Shown piece by piece: positions 24,893-33,253 of a stretch of 41,813 nucleotides of DNA; positions within the stretch are counted from its first letter, which is position 1, and every line of letters begins with the position of its first letter. Location: IMG/VR virus record IMGVR_UViG_3300023210_000073, positions 1 through 41,813 of that record. One strand, written 5' to 3'. Below the pieces are notes generated by a model. It saw only the letters and a program-made list of their open reading frames with translations. It did not search any database and was not told where the DNA came from. The position numbers and the translations under genes are program-made. Origin of the DNA: a virus.

Positions 24893-26083
24893 TTAATTTT
24901 TAAATTTATTGTTTTTAATTTTAAACTTAAAATCAGAAGAATCTTGTCCTAATACTTTTACAGTCATGCCACCGGCTTCAATTTTCCCATGAGCTTGTCT
25001 TGGGTTCATATCAACGTTTTTGGCTTTAGAAACGCTGTCTTTCATAGCATCTGCTTTTCCTTGTTCGTAAAAGTGTTTTGCAATAGCATCAGGGTTACTG
25101 GCTGTAAATAAAGCCTTGTGATATCCGTTTGCATCTTTTAAAGTGGAATCTTCATTAACAAACTTTGTCATGAATTGATTTATATCACTTTGTTCAGATT
25201 TAACTTTATCTGTATCCTTAATATTAAATCTATAATTTTTATCACCGACGTTATATTCAAAACCTTTGAATTTGTCGTTGAAAACATTGTTCGTTTTCAT
25301 TGTGAAGTTATTACGATTTTTTTCACTGCTTTTTGAAATCTCTTCTGACTCCTTGTTGTATCTATCAAAGAAGTTAATTGCTTTTTGTTGCTCAGTTGTG
25401 AGTTTTGATCCAGCTTTAATTTCTTCATAGTATTTAGACTTTTGCCCGTCTAGGTGGCTTTTAGCGCTGGCAACTTGCTCTTTAAGCGCTAATTTCTTTC
25501 TACGTATATCTCTTTCGTCATCTACGTCTTCGTCGAATGAGAATGTATCTTCCATTAGGAAGTTAATTTCTTCTTGGTTTAAATGCGGTTTTGTTTGTTT
25601 GTAGAACTCGTGCAACAAGTCTGAATCGTCTAGCTTACTATAATCTTGATTAAGCTTTACGTAGTCGCTAACGTCACCACCAGTCTCCTCCATAAAATCA
25701 ACTAGCTTCTGTATGTTCTCTGGTAAAGCTTTTCCAGTAGCCTCAGCTTGCGCTACAGCTTCTTCAACTTGCTCTTCAACCTTTTCAACCTCTTCGGTTA
25801 CCTCTTCTAACGTTGTAGCTTCTTGTGTTTCAGCTTCCGGTTGTACTTCTTCTTGTTCTTGTGGGGCGTCGGCATTTTCAACGCTTGCAACCACTCCGCT
25901 GTCGTCAGCGTTATTTTCTTCAACTTCATCTTCCTTTGGTTTTGGTGGGTTGCTCAAGTCGACTTTCGTGATTGTCTGTTCGATAACTTCCCCTGGTTTT
26001 TTCATACTTGCTTTTACTTTTGTAACGTCACCCTTAGGTTCGTTTGTAGTTTTCTCCACTACTTCTTCTTCTTTTTCTGCCAT
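24893..26083 (-). CDS. Scaffold-like acidic head protein
   Basis: 396 residues, strongly acidic in the first ~130 (Glu/Val/Ala repeats such as EEVTEEVEKVEEQVEEAVAQ), then helical and charged (RDIRRKKLALKEQVASAKSHLDGQKSKYYEEIKAG). Low-complexity, acidic, coiled-coil proteins between portal and major capsid genes are typically assembly scaffolds; no protease is visible in the adjacent genes, though HExxH proteins exist elsewhere in the window. It ends with a Lys/Asn/Phe-rich tail, which may contact the capsid protein. Role inferred from position and composition. Confidence 0.75.
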   Translation of the reverse strand: MAEKEEEVVEKTTNEPKGDVTKVKASMKKPGEVIEQTITKVDLSNPPKPKEDEVEENNADDSGVVASVENADAPQEQEEVQPEAETQEATTLEEVTEEVEKVEEQVEEAVAQAEATGKALPENIQKLVDFMEETGGDVSDYVKLNQDYSKLDDSDLLHEFYKQTKPHLNQEEINFLMEDTFSFDEDVDDERDIRRKKLALKEQVASAKSHLDGQKSKYYEEIKAGSKLTTEQQKAINFFDRYNKESEEISKSSEKNRNNFTMKTNNVFNDKFKGFEYNVGDKNYRFNIKDTDKVKSEQSDINQFMTKFVNEDSTLKDANGYHKALFTASNPDAIAKHFYEQGKADAMKDSVSKAKNVDMNPRQAHGKIEAGGMTVKVLGQDSSDFKFKIKNNKFKN

Positions 26084-26100
26084 AATATAATATAATAATA
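26084..26100 (-). promoter_or_regulatory. AT-repeat leader before the scaffold-like gene
   Basis: The minus strand reads TATTATTATATTATATT up to the start codon. There is no Shine-Dalgarno sequence. Same leader type as upstream of the 290-residue gene. Confidence 0.45.
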
Positions 26101-26109
26101 GTTAATAAC

Positions 26110-28530
26110 TTATCTAGGGTCAAACACGCCTAAGTCAAATCCTCCGCCTAATATATCATTACCTGCGGACTCAAAGTTTTTAGGTGGTTTACCACTATTT
26201 CTTTGGTCAATCAACTCACTTTGTTGAGTCGCTTGAATTTTTGTTCTTTCGTCTTTACGATCTTCTTTTTCTTTCTCGCCTGTTTTCTTGCCCTCAACCT
26301 CCATTCCTTTCAACTGCATGTTCATTTGGAACTCCAACTGCATTAACTGTTTTTTGTGCTCAACCTCTTGCTCCATTTTCTGAGAAGCTAATTGTGCTTT
26401 CAACTGTTCTAATTGTCCTTGACTAGCTGTTAGTGCTTGATTCTTTTGCACCTCGCTTTGAGCCGCGGCTTGAGCTGCTTGTTGGTTCATTTGACTTTGC
26501 ATCTGCATATTCTTTTCTTGAAGAGCTTGGTCTTTGTCCATCTTCTTTTTTCTACGTATTTTTAGAAGTTGGTTTGCAAGCTTTACGTTCTTTATGTCTC
26601 TAAGATCAATAGCATCCTCTAAGTCTATACTTTGTTGTTGTATTGCCATTTGAATGTTGTTTTCAAGAATAGCTTTTTCTTCATCATCTGGCATTAAGTC
26701 GATAAATATACCAAAGTCATAAAGATGTAACTCTGATATCTCCTCTAACGCAGCAACGTTGTGAACTCCTATCTGATGTATAAAAGCATCTTTTGTTGGT
26801 GAATACTCTATAATATCGGAAATTCTCAACGACAAGCACTCAGCCGTTTCTGCTGTTAGAAATAACCCAGCTTGTAGTATGTGTCTAGTAGCTGTATTTG
26901 AATTTGCAGCCGCCATTTTTTGAATACCAACTAAAGCGTTTTTATCTGGCATACTACCATCTCTAGCTTCATTAAGGCCGGTTACATCTCTTATCATCTG
27001 TAGATAATAGTTGTATGTTTGTATTAAGCTTTGCATCTTGTTACCACCACTTCCAGATTGTATTTCTTGAATAGGTATTTTACCTGGGTTCATATCGCCA
27101 TCAGAAGTAAAGCTTCTCCCTATAACAGATCCAGTTTGGAAATACATGTTTAACGCTTCTTGTGGGTTGTAGTTTGTTCCGTTACCTAAATCTATTTCAG
27201 CTAAACCATCCGCATCTAAGTAGATACCATCTGGAACTAACCTAGACATTACTTGTTGAAGCTTAAGGTGTGTAAGTTGAATCATATCGGCAAAGCCAGT
27301 TATTCTCTTAACCAAAGAGTCTATTTTTCCATTGTACATTCTAGGAGCTACTATAGAATAATTCATTTTTACTTTAGTAAAATCACTCTTCTCCCTCATC
27401 ATGTTCTTGGCCATCTCCCACTTAAGTAGTTTTTCAGTACCAAGAATCATAGCTCCTTCGTAAAGGCACTCTATCGATCTTATCATTTTACCGTATCCAC
27501 CTTCTTTATCTTCAGGTGGGTTAAAATTATCGTCTTTAGGTATAATTTTGTCAGCACCACTAGCAGTTTCTTTCATTTTATAAACCTCATTCATATAGGT
27601 CTTGTAATTAAAATAAAGAACCTGAATACTGTTATTGTCCTCTTTATCGTAATTGTGCTTTGAATTGTAGTTAGCTCTACTGCTAGACTTATTCTTCATT
27701 ATGTCTTCAAGGTCGCTTTCTGATAAATGCGGAAACTCTTTAGCTAACTCGTTTACAGGTATTGTTTTAACCTCACCCACGTAATATATGTCTTCAAAGT
27801 ATGGAGAGTCTGTGTACGAATAAACAAGGTTAGCTGGATCTACGTAGTCAATCACAACGCCTTCTGACGTGTTAAAGCTAGTTTTAACAGCTCCAATGCC
27901 AAGCACGGTTAAGTCATAATAAAAACGCTTTTTAATCAACTCGTAATTATTACCTTCCATTAAAACGTTTAAAGCTTGTTCTTCTGCTAACTCTATAGTT
28001 TGCTTATAAGTAAGCTGCATATGTAATTTTAGCTCTTCTTCGGTTTCTGGTAAAGAATCTTTATCGTTTTCGTAGAGATTTACGTCAAAAGCTTTCATTG
28101 CAAAGTCGTTGAACTCTTGGGCTCTCATATCCGCTAGCACTGATTCCATATACTCAGTCCTCCTAGCTACACCAAACGGATCTTGTGAGTAAGCCTTTAT
28201 ATCATAAGTTCTTTCAGCAATACCATTTACAACTATATCAACAAACTTAGATATAATGGGAACAGGCTTCCAATCTAAATTAAGATAGGACAAATCACCG
28301 TTGATCGATAACTCATCCTTATACTTTTGAATAGACTGCTCGCCTCGAGCGTACAGCCTTAAGTTATGAAAATCGTTTTGATTAGTTCTATATCTATTAG
28401 AGCCTCTATCGTGGTTAAACCACTCTTGCTCTATAGCCTTACCTATCTTTAACCCGTACTCATAGCTCAGCTTTTCAGCATCACTAACCGTTTGACTTGG
28501 GAAATAACTTTTAATGCCAGACTCTGCCAT
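26110..28530 (-). CDS. Portal protein
   Basis: 806 residues, in the size range of crAss-like portals, placed directly after TerL (5-base gap) and before the scaffold-like gene. The body contains WKPVPIISKFVDIVVNGIAERTYDIKAYSQDP, a clip/stem-like stretch, GAVKTSFNTSEGVVIDYVDPANLVYSYTDSPYFEDIYYVGEV (wing-like beta), and HLKLQQVMSRLVPDGIYLDADGL followed by YYLQMIRDVTGLNEARDGSMPD (stem and crown helices). These resemble portal proteins from many dsDNA phages. The last ~150 residues are Gln/Met/Lys-rich coiled coil, which may extend into the capsid. Identification is from order and overall pattern. Confidence 0.9.
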   Translation of the reverse strand: MAESGIKSYFPSQTVSDAEKLSYEYGLKIGKAIEQEWFNHDRGSNRYRTNQNDFHNLRLYARGEQSIQKYKDELSINGDLSYLNLDWKPVPIISKFVDIVVNGIAERTYDIKAYSQDPFGVARRTEYMESVLADMRAQEFNDFAMKAFDVNLYENDKDSLPETEEELKLHMQLTYKQTIELAEEQALNVLMEGNNYELIKKRFYYDLTVLGIGAVKTSFNTSEGVVIDYVDPANLVYSYTDSPYFEDIYYVGEVKTIPVNELAKEFPHLSESDLEDIMKNKSSSRANYNSKHNYDKEDNNSIQVLYFNYKTYMNEVYKMKETASGADKIIPKDDNFNPPEDKEGGYGKMIRSIECLYEGAMILGTEKLLKWEMAKNMMREKSDFTKVKMNYSIVAPRMYNGKIDSLVKRITGFADMIQLTHLKLQQVMSRLVPDGIYLDADGLAEIDLGNGTNYNPQEALNMYFQTGSVIGRSFTSDGDMNPGKIPIQEIQSGSGGNKMQSLIQTYNYYLQMIRDVTGLNEARDGSMPDKNALVGIQKMAAANSNTATRHILQAGLFLTAETAECLSLRISDIIEYSPTKDAFIHQIGVHNVAALEEISELHLYDFGIFIDLMPDDEEKAILENNIQMAIQQQSIDLEDAIDLRDIKNVKLANQLLKIRRKKKMDKDQALQEKNMQMQSQMNQQAAQAAAQSEVQKNQALTASQGQLEQLKAQLASQKMEQEVEHKKQLMQLEFQMNMQLKGMEVEGKKTGEKEKEDRKDERTKIQATQQSELIDQRNSGKPPKNFESAGNDILGGGFDLGVFDPR

Positions 28531-28535
28531 ATTTA

Positions 28536-30749
28536 TTACTTGATTATTTGTGAATTACTTCCAGTGTTTTTATATCTGGAAATGTTTATATTTAACTTTG
28601 GTTTTTGAACATCAGCGTTTGATCTATATAGGTGTCTATTGTTAGCCATGATAGCTAAACCAGAACTTATCGACGCATCATGCTTTGTTCTTTTGTTTAT
28701 ATCAAACTTACACCAGTCATTTAATAGCTCGTTAAAATAACAGTCCCCGTGACTCCCATCTTTCTTAACGCCTACGTGATCTTGGATGTACATCTCGATT
28801 GCTGCTGCATGAGCTTGTTTAATGTCTTCCGAGGAATTCGGTATTCCACCAACCTCTTTTTCTGCAACAGATAGTTTGTTCCAAACTTTATCAGGTCTAT
28901 TCATACTAAACCCTCTATACCCTCTACGCCTCAGGTAGTACAAGAGACGAGGTTTATTGTTCTCCGCGAGTATAGGCATCCCGTAAAATACTAAAGCCAT
29001 TAGAACGTCCTCAAAGAACATCTCGGCCGTTGGTGGTCTTGATAGGTATTCTAAAAAGAAACTATTAGCTGGAGCATCTTCCATTGAAAACTTAGTTAGA
29101 CCGTGTAAAGCTCCTTTAGATCCAACTCCATCCACCGTACCTGATATATCATAACTATCACAACCAAATGAACCCATGTGCTCGTTACCCGGGTACTTAA
29201 CACCATTTTTAAGTACCACCTTGTTTTGTATATTAGAAGGTGGAACCCAACTTATTTTAAACCTACCCTTTGGATCTGGGTTAAAAGTTACTTGAGTGTC
29301 TTTAATTCCGTTTGTCCACTGAAAGTTACCTTGAGTAACGCCTAGAGTGTTTACCATCTCTTCATTGTAATCTATCTGCTCGTATAGCTTGACCAAGTTG
29401 AATATACTACCTTTAGTCTCGTCTCTAAAAGCGTGCTCTGTAGTTCTTGGGAACTGACGGTAAAATTCGTTCAAACCATCTTGATCATCTTTTAAACCAT
29501 CTACTTCGTTTTGCCAGTTATCTATTACACCTACATCTATTAATTCACCACTTGGGTCGAACCTATCGACATCAGGAGTAGTGAATACTGGAATTCCGTA
29601 CTCATCAATAAAGCCTTCGTAGTTCCATTCCATTGGGATAAACAAAGAGTATAAGCCAGACTTTGTTTGACCATTTCTGTTTCTTTTTGTAACATCTGAA
29701 GCATTGTATAATTTTTTAAAGTTCTCACCTCCTTTATCTAAAGCGTTTGATGTCGATCCCATCATACACTTACCGATGATTCTAGATCCTAATCTTAAAC
29801 AAGTTTTTGTAACTCTCCAGTTATTAAGTATATTCTCAGGTCTCTCCCATTTACCAGCCTCATCGTGTACTAGCAAGGCTAATTTTTCACCATCATAACT
29901 ATTGTCTCCAGTGTTTTTCCAGTCAATCGTTGTATCCAACCCTTCTAAGTCCTCTATCTTTTCGTTTGCTGTTATTTTCTTTCTGGTAAACCTTGTGGAT
30001 GGAACTCTGTAAGCGAGCTCTGTTTTCGGACGATCCATACCATCTTGTATCGGTTTGAAGAAGAATGGATAATTTATACTAATCGGTACGATTTTATCGG
30101 TAAACATCTTCTTAGCATCTGCACCTGTTTTAGATAACACCCCAAATCTACTATCACCTGCAAGAGTGGCTAAATTAACGGTTTCAGCTGATGACATGAA
30201 AGAAAATCCAGAACGTCTATTCTTAAGGTAGCACATTCCATAACATCTTTTGTCTGCCTTACAAGCCTCCCAGAATATAAAGAACAACCTATTTGCTTCT
30301 CTGAAGTCTGGTGCTCCAACATCAATCTTACTCCACTGTAAATACATGTACTGAGTACCTGGCATCCACGTTGGTTTTCCATTGTTGTTAAACCAAAATC
30401 CCTCTTCTCTTCTTCTGAACTCTTCGTCTATGTAATCGTACCATTGTTCTTTTTGATCCTCCGGATACGCACGCCAATCAAAGATGTTCTTTAAGCGCTC
30501 TAATTCCTTCGGCTGAGCAAATCTAACCCATTTTTGTTTCGTGTTGCTATACACATCCTTAGGCACCTTAGGTAGAGCTATGACTAAACCCTGTATTTCT
30601 ATAATCTCTCCTATCTGACCAGTGCGAGAGAGCACTATAACATCATGATCTTTATCGTAGCCATACTTCCACTTCTTACCCTTATTCATTCTAGAGATAG
30701 TGGTTCTTTTTATCGGCTCAACTGTCTTAACTAAGTTTTGCTCGTACAT
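28536..30749 (-). CDS. terL: Terminase large subunit
   Basis: 737 residues: N-terminal ATPase plus C-terminal RNase H-like nuclease that package DNA through the portal. Seen: GTQYMYLQWSKI (131-142) upstream of the ATPase, typical of the crAss-like branch; a Walker A region LKNRRSGFS (175-183) that lacks the usual GK[ST] Lys and instead carries Lys176 early, as in lambda gpA; Walker B ALLVHDE with D296/E297; coupling motif MMGSTSN (329-335); nuclease acidic residues in GCDSYD (D531, D534); and a late Asp (D691) in KHDAS. It precedes the portal by 5 bases. The start is at an AT-repeat leader. High confidence for function. Confidence 0.95.
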   Translation of the reverse strand: MYEQNLVKTVEPIKRTTISRMNKGKKWKYGYDKDHDVIVLSRTGQIGEIIEIQGLVIALPKVPKDVYSNTKQKWVRFAQPKELERLKNIFDWRAYPEDQKEQWYDYIDEEFRRREEGFWFNNNGKPTWMPGTQYMYLQWSKIDVGAPDFREANRLFFIFWEACKADKRCYGMCYLKNRRSGFSFMSSAETVNLATLAGDSRFGVLSKTGADAKKMFTDKIVPISINYPFFFKPIQDGMDRPKTELAYRVPSTRFTRKKITANEKIEDLEGLDTTIDWKNTGDNSYDGEKLALLVHDEAGKWERPENILNNWRVTKTCLRLGSRIIGKCMMGSTSNALDKGGENFKKLYNASDVTKRNRNGQTKSGLYSLFIPMEWNYEGFIDEYGIPVFTTPDVDRFDPSGELIDVGVIDNWQNEVDGLKDDQDGLNEFYRQFPRTTEHAFRDETKGSIFNLVKLYEQIDYNEEMVNTLGVTQGNFQWTNGIKDTQVTFNPDPKGRFKISWVPPSNIQNKVVLKNGVKYPGNEHMGSFGCDSYDISGTVDGVGSKGALHGLTKFSMEDAPANSFFLEYLSRPPTAEMFFEDVLMALVFYGMPILAENNKPRLLYYLRRRGYRGFSMNRPDKVWNKLSVAEKEVGGIPNSSEDIKQAHAAAIEMYIQDHVGVKKDGSHGDCYFNELLNDWCKFDINKRTKHDASISSGLAIMANNRHLYRSNADVQKPKLNINISRYKNTGSNSQIIK

Positions 30750-30766
30750 TTAATTTAATTTAATTT
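30750..30766 (-). promoter_or_regulatory. AATTA-repeat leader before terL
   Basis: Immediately upstream of the terL ATG the minus strand is a three-copy TAAAT/AATTA repeat with no G-rich Shine-Dalgarno site; it overlaps the upstream gene's stop codon. This fits leader-type initiation in Bacteroidota. Confidence 0.45.
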
Positions 30767-31535
30767 ACTGATACTTTGCGCTTTGATCCACTACAATTAT
30801 ACCAAAATTTACGAACACAGAGGTATTATTTGCCCCAACAAGTGCTTCTGCATATAAATCCGTTTTTTCTTCAAAACTTAATGGAATTGCATATGTCTTA
30901 TTAAACTCAGAGGTACCCGTGGAATCTAAACTTATCTGTTGATGCAGCCTTATAACACCATTTTTTCTAGAGTAATACTGGATGTCAGCGGATGTAGCAG
31001 CGCCCGCACCCTTAACAATAGCTCCAGATAAGTTTGTTAGATATGCTTTATGGTTTCTAGGAACAGTGTATATAGCCATTTGAGTTTGTCCGTTCTCAGC
31101 TGGTATTGTAGCTAAAGTTAAGCTATCGTCAGAGTTGTTTATAGTTATAACGCCCTCGTTGTATTCGCTCGATCCAGCAGAAGTAACAAAAGCTCTATAA
31201 ACTCTTAAAAACTCCTTATTACCAGTTACCGCAGTTTGACCATTTAACGTGAAATCTTCTTCTATGGTATCGTAGTTAGTGTCCAAACCTTGAACTTTTA
31301 TTGTTAAAGCTCCAGTAGTACCAGTCCCATTGTCATCAACATCATTACTTATTATCTTAAGTGTGTCAGCTGAACTTGGGAAGACATACAAACCACCAGC
31401 ACTCCATATTGTTTCGGGATCTGAACCCGTGTCTATATCTCGATTAGAACCAAACTTATTAATGCCCACATGCTTTGGCACAAGCCCTTTGGCCAATTCT
31501 AAGTAAAAATCTAATGTATTATTGTTTAATCCCAT
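30765..31535 (-). CDS. Probable structural (decoration/tail) protein, 256 aa
   Basis: The protein starts MGLNNNTLDFYLELAKGLVP and contains DPETIWSAGGLYVFPSSADTLKI, then beta-rich segments (TTGALTIKVQGLDTNYDTIEEDFTL, FLRVYRAFVTSAGSS, MAIYTVPRNHKAYLTNLSGAI). I recall this overall pattern from structural genes of marine phages but cannot name a domain. It is upstream of terL, in front of the head genes, and stops 15 bases before it. A virion surface or neck protein is likely. Confidence 0.75.
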   Translation of the reverse strand: MGLNNNTLDFYLELAKGLVPKHVGINKFGSNRDIDTGSDPETIWSAGGLYVFPSSADTLKIISNDVDDNGTGTTGALTIKVQGLDTNYDTIEEDFTLNGQTAVTGNKEFLRVYRAFVTSAGSSEYNEGVITINNSDDSLTLATIPAENGQTQMAIYTVPRNHKAYLTNLSGAIVKGAGAATSADIQYYSRKNGVIRLHQQISLDSTGTSEFNKTYAIPLSFEEKTDLYAEALVGANNTSVFVNFGIIVVDQSAKYQ

Positions 31536-31543
31536 GTGTTTTA

Positions 31544-31822
31544 TTATTTTGATCTACCCTCTGCGAATCCCTTAAAAGTCTTTTCCTCTACCTTTTCAGT
31601 TACTTTACCTTCAAGCAGGTTCTCTTCTTCTTCTATTCTATTAAGTATCTCAAATGCATCAAATATAGCTAGTTTCTTTGAAGCCGCAGCATTCTTTAAC
31701 TTGTCAGCTGTTAGATCGTCTTCAGAATCAGTGACAATAGCTTCTTTTGCTACTTTAATTAACTCTTCAACTGCCTTGTGCCCAGCTTGGATTATACTTT
31801 TCTTCGTTTCCTTGATGTTCAT
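31544..31822 (-). CDS. Small helical protein, candidate small terminase subunit
   Basis: The frame opens at 31909, but I chose the ATG at 31822 (MNIKETKKSII); the longer start would overlap the upstream gene by 143 bases instead of 56. The 92-residue product is almost all alpha-helical and charged (HKAVEELIKVAKEAIVTDSEDD, KLKNAAASKKLAIFDAFEILNRIEEEENLLEGKV). Small, helical, slightly acidic proteins two genes upstream of terL are often DNA-recognising small terminase subunits, but no helix-turn-helix is obvious. Function is inferred from context only. Confidence 0.55.
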   Translation of the reverse strand: MNIKETKKSIIQAGHKAVEELIKVAKEAIVTDSEDDLTADKLKNAAASKKLAIFDAFEILNRIEEEENLLEGKVTEKVEEKTFKGFAEGRSK

Positions 31823-32357
31823 ATTTGATTGTAATAAAATTAGATTTAACTCGATATAGTCTTTCGCCATCAACGATAAACTCGTATTCACTACTTGGTC
31901 TAAAACCAACTAGATCGTTTACTTCTACTGTACCATCGGAGAATTTAACGATGCCTTGTAAAGGTTTTTCAGATTCCGTGTTAAATTGATCCACTGCTTT
32001 CAAGGGCATTACGAAACAATATCCCTTAGGGCAAATCCATTCCCCATCTCTTTTGTACAAAAAAATCTGATCAGGTGCTATAAAATATGTTTTCTCATCG
32101 AAATAACTTCTGCTATTTTTTTCCACACCCTTAATATCATTCCACCTTCTAAAAACGTTGTGATGTATTAAAACAGTATCTCCAGTGTCTATGTCAGTGT
32201 GACCAATAAGTGGTTTTGCTGTTACTATAGCTTCTCTGTTGACAAACTGATGATTAAAAATATTAGTGTTTAGAATAAGCTCCCCACCGTCTAACTGCTT
32301 AGCGTTGTTGTATCTTTCTCCTTTTGGCGTTACAACAAAGTCGTGAACGCTTTTCAT
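31767..32357 (-). CDS. Putative tandem GroES-like double-barrel protein
   Basis: 196 residues. The second half (about 112-180) reads FVMPLK..LQGIVKFSDG..VNDLVGFRPSSEYEFIVDGERLYRVKSNFITI, matching the cpn10 order of strands: a barrier-like start, G-I-V, a v..GD/ND-V-F turn, then an E-x-x-v/i-D-G-E-x-Y segment and a final hydrophobic strand. The first half (about 5-103) has the same layout: FVVTPK..GGELILN..REAIVTAKP..DTGDTVLIHHNVFRRW..YFIAPDQIFLYK. I therefore read it as two GroES-like barrels in one chain. It starts at the stop of the upstream gene (TAATG overlap). It could be an accessory co-chaperonin or a structural protein with that fold; no mobile loop (IVL) is clear in either half. Confidence 0.6.
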   Translation of the reverse strand: MKSVHDFVVTPKGERYNNAKQLDGGELILNTNIFNHQFVNREAIVTAKPLIGHTDIDTGDTVLIHHNVFRRWNDIKGVEKNSRSYFDEKTYFIAPDQIFLYKRDGEWICPKGYCFVMPLKAVDQFNTESEKPLQGIVKFSDGTVEVNDLVGFRPSSEYEFIVDGERLYRVKSNFITIKYEHQGNEEKYNPSWAQGS

Positions 32358-32746
32358 TATATTCTTTTGTGTTTTCTAACAGCTCTTTTACCTTTATATG
32401 TTTTTACTTTAGTACCGCCTCTTCTTTTACTTTTAGTAACAGTAGAAGTAACATTACCTTCTGGATCTGTCATCAAAAGTGATTTTTTATATTTCACTTT
32501 AGTACCACCCTTTCTTTTGCTTTTAGTAGTAGTTTTACTTTTTATATCAGAAGTATATCCTGAAGTTGGATCTTCAGTATTTATTTTATCGGTTGTTGGG
32601 GTGATAGAGGTGTTTCTTGTTACTGTTGTTTTATACTTATCACCTTTAGTTTTAGTAGTTCTTGTAACATCACTTTTAACACGCTCTTGTTTCAAAGGTG
32701 AATTCCCAAAACCAGAAAATCCTTTCATTTTAAATGGTGTGCTCAT
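32357..32746 (-). CDS. Basic Lys/Thr-rich repeat protein, 129 aa
   Basis: Starts MSTPFKMKGFSGFGNSPLKQ. Residues 74-88 and 104-118 are two copies of T-K-S-K-[RK]-[KR]-G-G-T-K-V-K, separated by a short acidic DPEGN turn, and the C-terminus is RAVRKHKRI. The strong positive charge suggests DNA or RNA binding or a capsid interior protein. No named family recognised. It overlaps the next gene by one base (TAATG). Confidence 0.7.
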   Translation of the reverse strand: MSTPFKMKGFSGFGNSPLKQERVKSDVTRTTKTKGDKYKTTVTRNTSITPTTDKINTEDPTSGYTSDIKSKTTTKSKRKGGTKVKYKKSLLMTDPEGNVTSTVTKSKRRGGTKVKTYKGKRAVRKHKRI

Positions 32747-32750
32747 AATT

Positions 32751-32972
32751 TTAATATTGTAAGTTATATTCGACAGATACTGCCATGTTTTTATTAAAGT
32801 CTTTCCAAGGCAAAATATCTTTACCTTTTTTAATATAAACAGAAAATTTATCTTCTTCCTCTATGATATCACATATAGTATGACCACCATACACTTCTTG
32901 CCCTACGGCATAGTGCATGGCGTCATTCTTATAGTTCGCTCCTATAGATATTTTACGAATCAGCTTCGCCAT
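32751..32972 (-). CDS. Small unknown protein, 73 aa
   Basis: Compact beta-like sequence: LIRKISIGANYKNDAMHYAVGQEVYGGHTICDIIEEEDKFSVYIKKGK, then ILPWKDFNKNMAVSVEYNL. I recall it as a recurrent hypothetical protein in marine phages but know no function. It overlaps the upstream coiled-coil gene by 20 bases, so the two are probably co-translated. Confidence 0.65.
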   Translation of the reverse strand: MAKLIRKISIGANYKNDAMHYAVGQEVYGGHTICDIIEEEDKFSVYIKKGKDILPWKDFNKNMAVSVEYNLQY

Positions 32973-33228
32973 CGTAATTTATTGTTCCATCATTGATATT
33001 TACATCAACCGTACCATACTCTTTCTTAAGTTCGTCTTGAAGTAAAGTTAACTCATCTTTCACTCCAGCTAGTTGATGTAATACCTCATGCTTTCTTAAC
33101 TCCATACCACCAATCTCAATTTGAGCCCTGTTTATCGTGTTAACTGTTTCTTGAACTTTCTTTAACTGCTCGTCAGTTATTTTTTCTGGTTTAGACTTTA
33201 AATCTACTATCTTTTCTTTTTTTGCCAT
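32953..33228 (-). CDS. Small coiled-coil protein, 91 aa
   Basis: Residues about 10-70 form an amphipathic helical pattern (DEQLKKVQETVNTINRAQIEIGGMELRKHEVLHQLAGVKDELTLLQDELKKEYG), followed by a short beta-like tail. No Cys or motif. It starts after a 24-base TAAATT repeat leader and overlaps the next gene by 20 bases. Function unknown. Confidence 0.65.
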   Translation of the reverse strand: MAKKEKIVDLKSKPEKITDEQLKKVQETVNTINRAQIEIGGMELRKHEVLHQLAGVKDELTLLQDELKKEYGTVDVNINDGTINYDGEADS

Positions 33229-33252
33229 AATTTAATTTAATTTAATTTAATT
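33229..33252 (-). repeat. AATTT tandem repeat leader
   Basis: Nearly five copies of AATTT on the plus strand (AAATT on the coding strand), directly upstream of the 91-residue gene start. It is the longest of the AT-repeat leaders in the window. Confidence 0.8.
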
Positions 33253-33253
33253 G

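Noticed and set aside
25713-26095. Two plus-strand open frames opposite the scaffold-like gene
   Set aside because: Their low-complexity Ser/Thr or Phe composition mirrors the Glu/Val-rich repeats of the scaffold-like protein on the other strand.
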